Positions 54,349-63,555 of a stretch of DNA of 64,000 nt are shown here, one piece after another. Where the stretch lies: the NCBI GenBank assembly GCA_013298715.1, contig JAAFIQ010000007.1, forward strand, positions 62,001-126,000. Reading direction: 5' to 3'. A program made the position numbers and the translations under genes. A model generated the notes under the pieces. That model made no database searches. It worked only from the letters and a program-made list of their open reading frames with translations, and was not told the origin of the DNA. Positions within the stretch are counted from its first letter, which is position 1, and each line of letters opens with the position of its first letter. Source of the DNA: Bacteroidota bacterium. GTDB taxonomy: Bacteria; Bacteroidota; Bacteroidia; B-17B0; Aurantibacillaceae.

Positions 54349-54873
54349 ATGGAAGCAATTGTAGAAATTTTAAAAATTATTTTACCAGCTGTCGCCGTTT
54401 TTTTAGCTGCATTTTTTTTAGTGAATCGTTTTTTAGAAAGTGACCGACAAAAACGAGAACATGAATTAAAAAAAGAAGCCCAAAAAAATATAACTCCTTT
54501 AAAAATACAAGCATATGAACGTATTATTATTTATTTAGAACGGATTCATCCAAACACAATGATAGTGCGAGTAAACAAGCATGGCATGACATCACACCAA
54601 TTGCATCAAGAACTAATTAAAGCAATAAAAACTGAATATGAACACAATTTAGCGCAACAAATTTATATGAGTTATGGTGCTTGGGAAATGGTTAAAAATG
54701 CCAAAGAAGAAATAATTAAGTTAATTAATATTAGCTCAACAAAAATTGCGCCTGATCATAACAGCAACGAATTGGCAATGATGATACTAAACGTGAGTGC
54801 CAACTTGGATAAAAAAATGCCAAGCGAAATGGCAATTGAATACATTAAAAAAGAAATAGCACAAATATTTTAA
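54349..54873 (+). CDS. Membrane-anchored coiled protein (DUF7935-like)
   Basis: 174 residues: one membrane helix (about 8-28), a charged linker (RQKREHELKKEAQKN), then a helical domain with ITPLKIQAYERIIIYLERIHPN and YMSYGAWEMVKNAKEEIIKLIN. I recognise this as the small family often found just ahead of the methylmalonyl-CoA mutase small subunit in this phylum, as here with one base between the two genes. Function unknown. Confidence 0.65.
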   Translation: MEAIVEILKIILPAVAVFLAAFFLVNRFLESDRQKREHELKKEAQKNITPLKIQAYERIIIYLERIHPNTMIVRVNKHGMTSHQLHQELIKAIKTEYEHNLAQQIYMSYGAWEMVKNAKEEIIKLINISSTKIAPDHNSNELAMMILNVSANLDKKMPSEMAIEYIKKEIAQIF

Positions 54874-54874
54874 A

Positions 54875-56209
54875 ATGAGTTTGTTTACTGAATTTGAACC
54901 AACAAGCGCTGAACAATGGAAACAGCAACTAGTAAAAGATTTAAAAGGAATAACTTTTGAGGATTTAAAATCTACTAATCAATCAGGTATTGAAATTTTA
55001 CCTTTTTATACAGGAGAAAATTTAGAAAAAAAAGAACCAATTTTTAACAATAAAGGATGGGACATTTGTGAACATATTATCGTTGATGATGAAACTCAAG
55101 CCAATGCGCAGGCCTTAGAAGCCTTAAAAGGCGGATCAAGCGGATTGAGTTTTTATATTCATAAAAAAATAAAAACTGAAACTTTAATAAAAGATATTTC
55201 ATTAGAACATATTTACACTCAATTTTTTATAAGTAACGATGCCTTGCATGTGTTAGAGGATTTAAAAAATGAGTATGCTAAACCAAACGCCTTTGATGCG
55301 AAAGTAAAATGTTTTGTAAACTGTGATGTGCTTAGTTTATTAGCCTTTTATGGTGAATGGCATAAGAATAAAGAAGAAGATTTAAGCACCATTACAAAGT
55401 TTAAACATATTTCTATTAATAGCGATTTGTATCAAAATGCTGGTGCAAATGCTGTAAATGAACTGGCAATAGCCCTATCACAACTAAATGAGTATTTACA
55501 TTTTTTAACCGAAACAAAACAATTTAATCACGAGTTGATACATTTAAATTCTGCAATTGGAAGTGATTTTTTTGGTGAGATAGCAAAACTAAGAGCTTAC
55601 AGAAATTTAATTGCCAATTTGTTTAATGAATACGGATTGCAACATGAATTGGTTATACAAGCCAACACCACTCAACTAAATAAAAGTCATTTGGATGCTT
55701 ACACTAACATTTTAAGAAGCAGCACAGAGGCGATGAGCGCTATAATTGGTGGTTGTAATAGTTTGACAATAGTCCCTTATAATTCAACTTATGAGGCAAG
55801 CACTCCATTTTCTAGAAGGATGGCGAGGAATCAGCAACACATTTTAAAAGAAGAGAGTTATTTAGACAAAGTGGCGGATATAGCAGCTGGCTCTTATTTT
55901 ATAGAAACTTTAACAGAACAACTGTGCGAAACAGCTTGGGAAAAATTTAAAGAATTAGAGAGTAAAGGCGGATTTATAAAATGTATTGAGAGTGGCTTAA
56001 TACAAGAATTAATTGAAAAAGATGCGCTGCAATTGATTGAGAAAATAAAAAGCAACGACCTAGTTTTAGTTGGTGTAAATAAGTTTCAAAACGCATTAGA
56101 AAAAACTGTTACCATAACTAAAAAAGCTGAAACAAAAATGGGTGGACAGTTTAAAAATATTAAGCCAATTAATTTAAGTGATTGTTTTTTGAGCGATTTA
56201 GCTAACTAA
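54875..56209 (+). CDS. mutA: Methylmalonyl-CoA mutase small (beta) subunit
   Basis: 444 residues. The N-terminal part (EPTSAEQWKQQLVKDLKGITFEDL, then LPFYTG) and the barrel segments (INSDLYQNAGANAVNELAIALSQLNEYLHF, then ILRSSTEAMSAIIGGCNSLTIVPYN, then RRMARNQQHILKEESYLDKVADIAAGSYFIETLTEQL) are those of the mutase barrel. There is no cobalamin-binding tail with DxHxxG, as expected for the non-catalytic subunit. The catalytic large subunit is not downstream: a convergent gene follows and overlaps by four bases. The large-subunit gene must lie elsewhere, or this is a homolog with a different partner. Confidence 0.85.
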   Translation: MSLFTEFEPTSAEQWKQQLVKDLKGITFEDLKSTNQSGIEILPFYTGENLEKKEPIFNNKGWDICEHIIVDDETQANAQALEALKGGSSGLSFYIHKKIKTETLIKDISLEHIYTQFFISNDALHVLEDLKNEYAKPNAFDAKVKCFVNCDVLSLLAFYGEWHKNKEEDLSTITKFKHISINSDLYQNAGANAVNELAIALSQLNEYLHFLTETKQFNHELIHLNSAIGSDFFGEIAKLRAYRNLIANLFNEYGLQHELVIQANTTQLNKSHLDAYTNILRSSTEAMSAIIGGCNSLTIVPYNSTYEASTPFSRRMARNQQHILKEESYLDKVADIAAGSYFIETLTEQLCETAWEKFKELESKGGFIKCIESGLIQELIEKDALQLIEKIKSNDLVLVGVNKFQNALEKTVTITKKAETKMGGQFKNIKPINLSDCFLSDLAN

Positions 56210-57615
56210 AATTTAACACCAAAAACAGTAATATCATCGGTTTGATCTAATTTTCCGATCCATTCTTTTAAGGTTGAGTTAAGTATTTCGTATTGTTCTT
56301 TCATTGACTTTTTATGAATTTTAGTTAGCAAGTCATTTAAATTTTTGCGTTTGAACTTCTTTCCTCCATTTTTTCTTTTTTCAGAATCGTTTCCACCAAA
56401 CTGATCGAAGTAACCATCGGTGTAAATATAAAGTACATCACCTGCTTTTACTTTAAACTTATGCAACGAAAATTTTGATTGCTTTCCTTCAGACTCGCCC
56501 ATACCTACATGCATTTTATCTTTATTAAGTGTATGTGCTTTATTATCACTAATAAATAAGCCATAAGAATTGGCAGAAGTATATTCTATTTTTTTCTTGC
56601 TAACATCGTAATTTAAAATCAAACCATCCATTCCGTGACTAGAAAACTCTTTACTCAATGTTTTTTGAAGTTTAGTTTTCACAAAATCAAAAATTAAATT
56701 CGGCTGTTCAATATTTTTTTCATTGATAGCTTGAAATAAATAGGTAGTGTTTAAAATGCTTATAAACGCCCCAGGCACGCCGTGTCCAGTACTATCACAT
56801 ATCGCAAGTATTAATTTTCCATTTTTATTTACAGAAAAACAAAAATCGCCACTTATAATATCCTTTGGTTTAAACAATAAAAAATGTTCTGAGCTGAACT
56901 TATCAATAATATCGTGGTTGCTTAAAATAGTAGATTGTATTTTTTTCGCATAGTAAACTGAATCTTTTAACTCTTTATTTTTTAAATCAACTTCATTTTT
57001 TTGTTCAATAATTCTTGATTTTTGTTTTTTTATTTCTTGAATTAAATTGTTTTTTTCTGATACCATTTTTTCTAATTCATTTTGAGCGGCTCTTCTATAC
57101 CTGCTCTCTAAATTAGAAGCTAAGACGAAGGACACACTAAACGCAAAACTAATTTCATCTTGCGAAAAAGTTTTATACGATCCTGTTTTCTCGCAACACA
57201 TAACACCCATTAAGTCACCTCCAATTCTTAATGGAATATCGAGTAGCGAATAAACATCGTTTGGTTTAGAATAAAGTTCATTCAACTCTTTTGTAAGTGG
57301 ATTTGTGTGAATATTATCAGCGTGAATAATTTTATTTTCTGAAAGTCCTTTAAAATAACTCGGAAAATCTTTCTTTTGCAAAACGCTATCTTTAGAAAAT
57401 TTTTTGCTACGCTTATCGTATTCACCTATCGAAATCATAGCAGTTTTTTCTGAATTAAATAACCAAGCACTTAAGCGCTCAATCTTTAAAGCAAGTACAA
57501 CCTTTTTAGAAATATCAGTCATGATTAAATCAATGTCTGAGCGCTCGAGAATATGAATCTTTGAAACATTATCTAGTTCCTTTAATAAATCTACTTCAAC
57601 TTTAATAGGTGCCAT
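56206..57615 (-). CDS. GAF domain protein fused to SpoIIE-type PP2C phosphatase
   Basis: 469 residues with no signal peptide or membrane helix. Residues of about 20-165 are a GAF sensor (LSAWLFNSEKTAMISIGEY, then SLLDIPLRIGGDLMGVMCCEKTGSYKTFSQDEISFA), 170-215 form a coiled coil, and 225-469 form the phosphatase: DIISGDFCFS, ICDSTGHGVPGAFIS, YTSANSYGLFI and YIYTDGYFDQFGG. The conserved Asp residues are present. It is a cytoplasmic relative of the membrane phosphatase at 38845. Partner proteins unknown. Confidence 0.88.
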   Translation of the reverse strand: MAPIKVEVDLLKELDNVSKIHILERSDIDLIMTDISKKVVLALKIERLSAWLFNSEKTAMISIGEYDKRSKKFSKDSVLQKKDFPSYFKGLSENKIIHADNIHTNPLTKELNELYSKPNDVYSLLDIPLRIGGDLMGVMCCEKTGSYKTFSQDEISFAFSVSFVLASNLESRYRRAAQNELEKMVSEKNNLIQEIKKQKSRIIEQKNEVDLKNKELKDSVYYAKKIQSTILSNHDIIDKFSSEHFLLFKPKDIISGDFCFSVNKNGKLILAICDSTGHGVPGAFISILNTTYLFQAINEKNIEQPNLIFDFVKTKLQKTLSKEFSSHGMDGLILNYDVSKKKIEYTSANSYGLFISDNKAHTLNKDKMHVGMGESEGKQSKFSLHKFKVKAGDVLYIYTDGYFDQFGGNDSEKRKNGGKKFKRKNLNDLLTKIHKKSMKEQYEILNSTLKEWIGKLDQTDDITVFGVKF

Positions 57616-57716
57616 AACAAAATATTAAACTTAATATTATGAAATGTTGATTAATATATGGAAACATTAACTTTTTGTTAAGTTTAAAATTAATTCTAAC
57701 CTAATCCAAGATTTGG

Positions 57717-58241
57717 TTAAACTTTAAATTTAACAACCTCACCATACTTAACATCCAACATCATAATTTCTTCCATAGGAACTTTGTTAATGATGTTGTA
57801 GCAGGCTTTTATAACGCCAGCGTGGCTTATAAGCAAAACAGATTTTAGGTTTTGCTTTTTTAAATCCTCAAAAAAATGTGTAACGCGTTTTATTAAATCT
57901 AATAAACTTTCGCCGTTTGTTGCAGGTACTTTGATGTAGTTTTGCATCCAAAAATTAAGATCTGTTTCATCAATTTCATTCCATGCTTTGCCTTCCCAAT
58001 CACCAAAATTAAGCTCACTAATCCTATCATCGGTAATAAAATTTTCATTAAACACTTCTGCCAACAATCTGCAACGTATTAAAGGACTGCTATAAACTTT
58101 ATCAAAACTAGCACTGACTAATTGTTGTTTTATTTTTTCGTGTTGCTCATGGTAATTATCAATCAAAGGAACATCCAATTGTCCATAACAAATTCCTTTG
58201 GCAATGTTTGGTTCAATATGCCTTACTATAGTAATTTCCAT
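57717..58241 (-). CDS. cobC: Alpha-ribazole phosphatase (histidine phosphatase family)
   Basis: 174 residues. It removes phosphate from alpha-ribazole-5'-phosphate or the cobalamin phosphate late in B12 assembly. The catalytic His8 is in VRHIEPN, where the more usual RHG is replaced by RHI as in CobC proteins of this phylum. Next come YGQLDVPL, then SSPLIRCRLLAEVF, then the second His in LLISHAGVIKACY. It overlaps the cobS stop region by 16 bases. It is the last gene of the riboswitch operon. Confidence 0.9.
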   Translation of the reverse strand: MEITIVRHIEPNIAKGICYGQLDVPLIDNYHEQHEKIKQQLVSASFDKVYSSPLIRCRLLAEVFNENFITDDRISELNFGDWEGKAWNEIDETDLNFWMQNYIKVPATNGESLLDLIKRVTHFFEDLKKQNLKSVLLISHAGVIKACYNIINKVPMEEIMMLDVKYGEVVKFKV

Positions 58242-58996
58242 AATAAAATATAAAAAAAATAAAACGCAACCTCAACCACTTGCTGCGTTGCGCCTAGGCA
58301 ATCACCTGTGTAGCCGCCAATCCACTTTTTAAAATAGCGAGCTAGTAAAATTGTGATTAAATATAAAGGCGCAAGTAAAACAAATATGTAGGCACTTTTA
58401 AACACTAACAACCCAGCAAGCCCAAAGAGCAAAGTCACACCGACATTTGTTATTGAAATACTTTTTGCAACAGGTTTCGCCTTACTATCTTCGTTTTCGC
58501 GTACGTAGTTGTGTGTAAAAATTATTGTTGATGCCATAAATCTGCTCACTGAATGCGCACTAAAAATTACAAATGGTAGTATTTTAGAATCAATACTCAT
58601 TAAACAAAAAAATTTAAATAATAAAATTGAAACTATACCAATAACGCCGTAAGCCCCTACCCTACTATCTTTCATTATGTCTAAAATTTTTTCTTTTGTC
58701 CAACCTCCACCAAAGCCGTCGCATACGTCTGCAAAACCATCTTCATGAAAAGCACCTGTAATAAACACACCACAAATCATTGACGCAATTAATGCTATCT
58801 CTTTTGTAAAATAGAAACTAAGCAAATAAAATACGAGGGCACAAGTGCCTCCAACAATATACCCTATAAGCGGAAAGTAACGTGTTGCCTTGTTTAAAAG
58901 AATCGCATCATGATTAACCCAATTTGGACAAGGAATGCGTGTATAAAACATTACAGCTGTTAAAAACACTTGTATTTCGTGTTTCAAAAATTTCAT
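58226..58996 (-). CDS. cobS: Adenosylcobinamide-GDP ribazoletransferase (cobalamin synthase)
   Basis: 256 residues, a polytopic membrane protein with about six helices. It joins adenosylcobinamide-GDP with alpha-ribazole to give adenosylcobalamin (phosphate). The family signature HEDGFADVCDGFGGGWTKEKILDIMKDSRVGAYG is complete (near 80-113), as are RYFPLIGYIVGG and GYTGDCLGATQQ near the C-terminus. It overlaps cobT by four bases (ATGA). Confidence 0.94.
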   Translation of the reverse strand: MKFLKHEIQVFLTAVMFYTRIPCPNWVNHDAILLNKATRYFPLIGYIVGGTCALVFYLLSFYFTKEIALIASMICGVFITGAFHEDGFADVCDGFGGGWTKEKILDIMKDSRVGAYGVIGIVSILLFKFFCLMSIDSKILPFVIFSAHSVSRFMASTIIFTHNYVRENEDSKAKPVAKSISITNVGVTLLFGLAGLLVFKSAYIFVLLAPLYLITILLARYFKKWIGGYTGDCLGATQQVVEVAFYFFYILLWKLL

Positions 58997-60018
58997 GCTA
59001 ATTCAACTTCTTTGTTTGATACGCCAGCGCTCTCAAAACTTGCCATATTATTTATAAACTCAACTGCACTTTTTATTATAGGATAAGCTATTGCACAGCC
59101 CGTTCCTTCGCCCAGGCGCATATTCAAATTTATTAATGGAGTCGCTTTAAAATATGCTAAAAGATATTTATGTCCGTTTTCATTGCTTTGATGACAAAAA
59201 ATTGCATTATCAATTATTTTTGGTTCGAATTTGTTAGCGCATAAAAATGCCGCACTGGCAATAAACCCATCCACTAATATTAATTTATTTTGGTTATAGC
59301 AGGCAATCATTGCAAAACATATTGTTGCAATTTCAAAACCGCCAAAATAGTGTAGTACTTCTAAAACATTTCGCTTGTCTAACTTGTGCTTATTTAATGC
59401 GTGAGTGAGTATATCTATTTTTTTTGAGTACTGTTCATCGTTTAATCCTGTTCCACGTCCAATACAATCTTTTAATGCAATACCTGTAAGGCAATGAATG
59501 ATTAAAGCCGCAGATGAAGTATTTCCAATCCCCATTTCACCAAAGCCAAATACATTGCAACTTGTACTACTAGAAATATCATTTATTATTTTTTCTGCGT
59601 GGTTTTTAGCAATAGTTAATTCTGGTTCTGTAATTGCTGGTTTGTATAAAAAATTAGCTGTACCATTTGCTACTCTGGCATCAATAAGTTTAGTGTGTGC
59701 TTTTAATTCCTTTTTCACTCCTGCATCTACAACCAAAACATTTATATTGTGTTGTTTTGCAAATACATTAATTGCTGCACCTTCTTTTAAAAAATTATAA
59801 ACCATTTGCCAGGTTACATCTTGCGGATAAGCACTAACTCCTTCTTCAGCAATACCATGATCTGCTGCAACGACCAAGATGTGTGGTTCAATTAATTTTG
59901 GATTTAGTGTGTTTTGAACTTTACAAATTTTAAGAGCAATTGCCTCAAGCATTCCCAAGGCTCCTAATGGTTTTGTTTTAGAATCTATTTTATTCTGAAT
60001 ATCTTTTTCTTTTATCAT
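58993..60018 (-). CDS. cobT: Nicotinate-nucleotide-dimethylbenzimidazole phosphoribosyltransferase
   Basis: 341 residues. It makes alpha-ribazole phosphate from dimethylbenzimidazole and nicotinate mononucleotide. Diagnostic blocks: KPLGALGMLEAIALKI, VVAADHGIAEEGVSAYPQDVT, GFGEMGIGNTSSAALI and VDGFIASAAFL, and near the end RLGEGTGCAIAYPII with the catalytic Glu region. Its start abuts the stop of the upstream surface-protein gene. cobU, the usual companion kinase/guanylyltransferase, is not in the operon. Confidence 0.95.
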   Translation of the reverse strand: MIKEKDIQNKIDSKTKPLGALGMLEAIALKICKVQNTLNPKLIEPHILVVAADHGIAEEGVSAYPQDVTWQMVYNFLKEGAAINVFAKQHNINVLVVDAGVKKELKAHTKLIDARVANGTANFLYKPAITEPELTIAKNHAEKIINDISSSTSCNVFGFGEMGIGNTSSAALIIHCLTGIALKDCIGRGTGLNDEQYSKKIDILTHALNKHKLDKRNVLEVLHYFGGFEIATICFAMIACYNQNKLILVDGFIASAAFLCANKFEPKIIDNAIFCHQSNENGHKYLLAYFKATPLINLNMRLGEGTGCAIAYPIIKSAVEFINNMASFESAGVSNKEVELA

Positions 60019-60993
60019 TTAAAGTTTGGTGATTTTTTTGTGCAGAGTTGTGTTACTTTCCGTTTCAATTTCTAAAAAATAGAAACCTTTGCTAAGACTT
60101 GAGATATCAACATTTTCCGAAACACTTTTCAATATTTCTTTTCCGTCTGATGAGATTATTTTTATAGATTTAATTACTTCTAACTCACCACGTATTGTAA
60201 TTTTATCTTTTGCTGGATTAGGATAGATTGTAATAGATGCAAATAAATCGTTTTTAGTAATTGCTGTTGGCGCCTCGTGAATTACCCCAACGGCATCCAA
60301 ATCAAAACCACCACTGGCAAACAAGGTTGGATATGGATCGTTTATTGGTTTGTTGTCATTATCAAAACTTACATTCGAGCCAGTAACTTTTCCAACAACA
60401 TCAATAATTCTAACGTGTGTAATGGCGTTTATATTTAAGGAAGAAAACAAAGCCAGCTCCTGCAAGTCAAATGGTGTGCCGTAATTTCCACGGTACTTGC
60501 CTGCCAAATTATTTAATTTTGTTGCATCACTTGTATTGTCGAAAGGACCAATTTGTGTTATGGTTTGTGTGTTAGATGTTGCAGGAAATCGTTTGTAATT
60601 TAAGCCATCGCTGCTTACCTCAACAAAAGCAAGTTCTAAAAAAACGTCGCTGAACGAATTTTCGAAAACTGCAAAATCATAACCAGGGCCATTTTTAATA
60701 GGTTTATCAAACGTTAGCACTGCAATGCCGCCGTCGCCCAAACTTACTACTGGATTAAATCCAGCTTTTTTTGTGGCGTTTGTATCATGGCCAACGGTAA
60801 CAAAGCCACTATCTGGCAACATAACATCTTTATAACCTCTTATAACGGTGCATGTTTTAGCCCACGACTTAAAAGCGCTACTATCTTTATACATAGCAGT
60901 GGTATTAATACTACCTACTGGCCCAGCAAACTGAGCAATAGAATGTGCGCACAAAAAAATGCCAACACAAAAAAATAAATTTAATTTTCCCAT
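60019..60993 (-). CDS. T9SS-sorted surface protein leading the B12 operon
   Basis: 324 residues from the ATG at 60993, where the signal peptide (about 1-22, ending SIAQ) begins. The frame is open further up, through the riboswitch. The body is a beta-rich domain with NGPGYDFAVFENSFS, FVEVSSDGLNY, AGKYRGNYGTPFDLQEL and ITHVRIIDVVG, then GGFDLDAVGVI. The C-terminal 75 residues are a T9SS sorting domain (ITIYPNPAKDKITI, then SKGFYFLEIETE). It is the first gene after a cobalamin riboswitch, so a surface role in binding or acquiring B12 is likely, comparable in position to the BtuG/BtuH surface proteins of gut Bacteroides. That function is inferred. Confidence 0.82.
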   Translation of the reverse strand: MGKLNLFFCVGIFLCAHSIAQFAGPVGSINTTAMYKDSSAFKSWAKTCTVIRGYKDVMLPDSGFVTVGHDTNATKKAGFNPVVSLGDGGIAVLTFDKPIKNGPGYDFAVFENSFSDVFLELAFVEVSSDGLNYKRFPATSNTQTITQIGPFDNTSDATKLNNLAGKYRGNYGTPFDLQELALFSSLNINAITHVRIIDVVGKVTGSNVSFDNDNKPINDPYPTLFASGGFDLDAVGVIHEAPTAITKNDLFASITIYPNPAKDKITIRGELEVIKSIKIISSDGKEILKSVSENVDISSLSKGFYFLEIETESNTTLHKKITKL

Positions 60994-61009
60994 AATTTTA
61001 AACCTACCC

Positions 61010-61175
61010 CAATCGCGAGGGTGTTGTTTTTTCATTGGCAGGTTTCCTGACTTTTTGCTTAGTTTAATGCTCCTTCTCAAGTTTGGGAACTTAATGGTAT
61101 TTGCAAAAAACTTATATCAAATTACAGTTGCGCGACAGTTAAGGACTTTCACCTTATTCCCATTAGCACCAATTA
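61010..61175 (-). ncRNA. Cobalamin riboswitch
   Basis: Read on the minus strand, the segment has the class hallmarks in order: TTGGTGCTAATGGGAATAAG, GGTGAAAGTCC, CTGTCGCGCAACTGTAA (near 61118-61138), and the B12-box GTCAGGAAACCTGCC (61037-61051). A following stem (CACCCTCGCGATTGGGGTAGG) probably forms the expression platform ahead of the start at 60993. Binding of adenosylcobalamin would shut off the T9SS protein-cobT-cobS-cobC operon. Confidence 0.93.
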
Positions 61176-61178
61176 GCA

Positions 61179-61186
61179 CAAATATA
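61179..61186 (-). promoter_or_regulatory. -7 promoter element (TATATTTG, minus strand) for the riboswitch operon
   Basis: It matches TAnnTTTG in the reverse direction and ends about 4 bases before the riboswitch core. Transcription should start near 61173, so the whole aptamer is in the leader. Confidence 0.6.
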
Positions 61187-61203
61187 ACAAAAGAATTTTG
61201 AAA

Positions 61204-61219
61204 TTAAGTTTAAACTTAA
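61204..61219. promoter_or_regulatory. Perfect 16-base palindrome between the B12 operon and feoAB
   Basis: TTAAGTTTAAACTTAA reads the same on both strands. It sits between the divergent -7 elements at 61179-61186 and 61259-61266, close to where a repressor or activator of either promoter would bind. It does not match the classic Fur box well. Binding protein unknown. Confidence 0.45.
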
Positions 61220-61258
61220 AATACCCTATTTAAGGTATGCTCAAAATTCAAAAACACT

Positions 61259-61266
61259 TAACTTTG
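61259..61266 (+). promoter_or_regulatory. -7 promoter element (TAACTTTG) for feoAB
   Basis: It matches TAnnTTTG and ends 12 bases before the feoA ATG at 61279, leaving a leader of only a few bases. Confidence 0.55.
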
Positions 61267-61278
61267 AAGTGATTTATT

Positions 61279-61506
61279 ATGACCACGTTGGCAATTTTGA
61301 ATAAAGGTGAAAGGGGTATTATATCAACTTACTTAAATAACGATTTAAGTACAAAATTAATTGATATGGGCTGTATTCCAGGCGAACGTTTTTCAATTAC
61401 AAATATTGCTCCGCTTGGTTGCCCAATATCAATTGATGTGCAAGGATACCAACTTAGTATTAGAAAATCAGAGGCAGAAAACGTTCTAGTTGAGAGAGAA
61501 AAATAA
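61279..61506 (+). CDS. feoA: Ferrous iron transport protein A
   Basis: 75 residues with an SH3-like FeoA fold: a single domain with the pattern KGERGIISTYL, then LIDMGCIPGERFSITNIAPLGCPISIDVQGYQLSIRKSEAENV. FeoA is a small cytoplasmic partner of FeoB that is needed for ferrous iron uptake. Its stop codon touches the TTG start of feoB, so both are translated as one unit. Confidence 0.93.
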   Translation: MTTLAILNKGERGIISTYLNNDLSTKLIDMGCIPGERFSITNIAPLGCPISIDVQGYQLSIRKSEAENVLVEREK

Positions 61507-63516
61507 TTGAATTCGCTTAAAGAAAATAAATTAAAAATTGCTTTACTAGGCAATCCAAATGCTGGCAAATCTACTTTGTTTAATGCGTTAACTGGTCTCA
61601 ATCAAAAAACTGGCAATTATGCTGGTGTAACGGTTGATAGGATTGACGGGAAATTTAAAATTAACCAAGAAAACATAATAACAGAATGTACGATTACAGA
61701 TTTGCCTGGCACTTATAGTTTGTATCCTAAATCTTTAGACGAAAGGGTAACCTGTGGTTATTTGTTATTAGAAAATATTGACGTGGCTTTGGTGGTTGTA
61801 GATGCTACCAATTTAAAACGAAATTTATTGTTAGCCACACAAATAATCGATTTAAAATTTAGAACAGTTATAGCCTTAAATTTTACAGATGAAACCAATT
61901 TGCAAAATATAAAAATTGATGTAAATGGCTTGGAGCAAGACTTAGGCGTACCAATAGTTTGTATTGATTCAAGAAATAAAGTTGGTTTTAACGAACTACA
62001 TATTGCGCTTTTAAAAGCAAAAGTTAGTACCAGCATTTTTTATGACGTGGCCTCGTTTCCTAATTTAACCTACAAAGAATTTGTTAGTAAAGGGCTTTCA
62101 ACCGCACTAAACACAGAAGAAAATAAGGATAAAATTTTTAGATTTAGTCAGCTCAACTACCTAACAAAAAAGCATGTTAAAAGTCCTAATGAGTTATCAC
62201 TAAAAATACTATCAAATAAAATTGATAAAATAACAACCCATAAGGTGTTAGGATACCTTGTTTTGCTGGCGGTTTTATTTACTGTATTCCAATTAATATT
62301 TTTTGTGGCAGAGTACCCAATGGGTTGGATAGAAAATGCTTTTTTAGCACTTCAAAATTTTGTACACGATAATCTTCCCGAAGGAAAAATTAATGATTTG
62401 GTTGTAAATGGCATTATTGCTGGCATTAGCGGTGTAGTTATGTTCATTCCACAAATTGCATTGTTGTTTTTATTTATTGCCGTTTTAGAAGATAGCGGTT
62501 ACATGGCACGCGCAAGTTTTATAATGGATAAACTTATGCGCGGTTTTGGTTTAAATGGTAAATCAGTAATCCCGTTAATTAGCGGAACAGCTTGTGCAGT
62601 GCCCTCTATAATGGCAACAAGAGGCATTAGCAATTTAAAAGAGCGCTTAATCACAATTTTTATCCTCCCATTAATCAGTTGTAGTGCTCGCCTGCCAGTA
62701 TATACACTCCTTATAGCAGTTCTTTACCCAAACGATTATTTTTTAGGGATTTTTAATTTAAAAGGACTTGCTTTAATGGCTCTTTATTTTGTTGGTTTTA
62801 TTATGGCTTTGCTTATCGCTTTAATAATGCATTTGTACATCAAACCTAGTGAAAAAAGTTTTTTCATAATGGAAATGCCTGTATATAGAATTCCGCAGGC
62901 ACGAAGCATTTTTTTAACTGTTTTAAATAAAGTAAAAGTATTTGTGATTGACGCTGGGAAAATAATTTTTGCGCTGTCAATAATTCTTTGGTTTTTGGGG
63001 AGTTATGGTCCGGGAGATAATTACTCAGATTTAGCAAAACAAGAGTTGGAAGTAAAAGCGCGACCAATGCATCCTTTGAATGATTCATTAAGAAAAGTTA
63101 TTCAAACTCAAAAATTAGAAAACAGTTATATTGGTGTTTTTGGAAAAGCAATTGAGCCGGCAATTAAACCTTTAGGTTTTGATTGGAAAATTGGAATAGC
63201 GTTAATTACCTCTTTTGCAGCACGAGAGGTTTTTGTTGGCACCATGTCAACCATTTATCAAACGGGTGATAGTGAAGATTTAATGAGTATAAAAGAAAAA
63301 TTAATATTTGAAAGAAGAGAAAATGGGAGCCCAACTTACTCCACAGCTACTTGTTGGGCGCTACTTATTTTTTATGCGTTTGCTATGCAATGCATTAGCA
63401 CCGTGGCTACCACCAAACGCGAAACCAAGAGCTGGCGGTGGGCCGCGATACAATTTTTTTCGTTTACAGCGCTTGCTTACTTAAGCGCCTTTTTAGTATA
63501 TCAACTATTAGCTTAA
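61507..63516 (+). CDS. feoB: Ferrous iron transporter FeoB
   Basis: 669 residues starting with TTG at 61507, which abuts the feoA stop. It is the inner-membrane Fe(II) transporter. The N-terminal G domain has G1 GNPNAGKST, G3 DLPGTYSL and a G4-like NFTDE (the classic NxxD is changed to N-F-T-D). The membrane part has two gate motifs with the usual Gly-rich segments (FIPQIALLFLFIAVLEDSGYMARASFIMD, ISGTACAVPSIMATRG, LPLISCSARLPVY) and the C-terminal FAAREVFVGTMSTIY. No FeoC is visible. The palindrome and promoter upstream suggest iron- or B12-linked control. Confidence 0.94.
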   Translation: MNSLKENKLKIALLGNPNAGKSTLFNALTGLNQKTGNYAGVTVDRIDGKFKINQENIITECTITDLPGTYSLYPKSLDERVTCGYLLLENIDVALVVVDATNLKRNLLLATQIIDLKFRTVIALNFTDETNLQNIKIDVNGLEQDLGVPIVCIDSRNKVGFNELHIALLKAKVSTSIFYDVASFPNLTYKEFVSKGLSTALNTEENKDKIFRFSQLNYLTKKHVKSPNELSLKILSNKIDKITTHKVLGYLVLLAVLFTVFQLIFFVAEYPMGWIENAFLALQNFVHDNLPEGKINDLVVNGIIAGISGVVMFIPQIALLFLFIAVLEDSGYMARASFIMDKLMRGFGLNGKSVIPLISGTACAVPSIMATRGISNLKERLITIFILPLISCSARLPVYTLLIAVLYPNDYFLGIFNLKGLALMALYFVGFIMALLIALIMHLYIKPSEKSFFIMEMPVYRIPQARSIFLTVLNKVKVFVIDAGKIIFALSIILWFLGSYGPGDNYSDLAKQELEVKARPMHPLNDSLRKVIQTQKLENSYIGVFGKAIEPAIKPLGFDWKIGIALITSFAAREVFVGTMSTIYQTGDSEDLMSIKEKLIFERRENGSPTYSTATCWALLIFYAFAMQCISTVATTKRETKSWRWAAIQFFSFTALAYLSAFLVYQLLA

Positions 63517-63555
63517 CATGCAATTATCACTTATTTCTTATTTTTATAAATTTAT

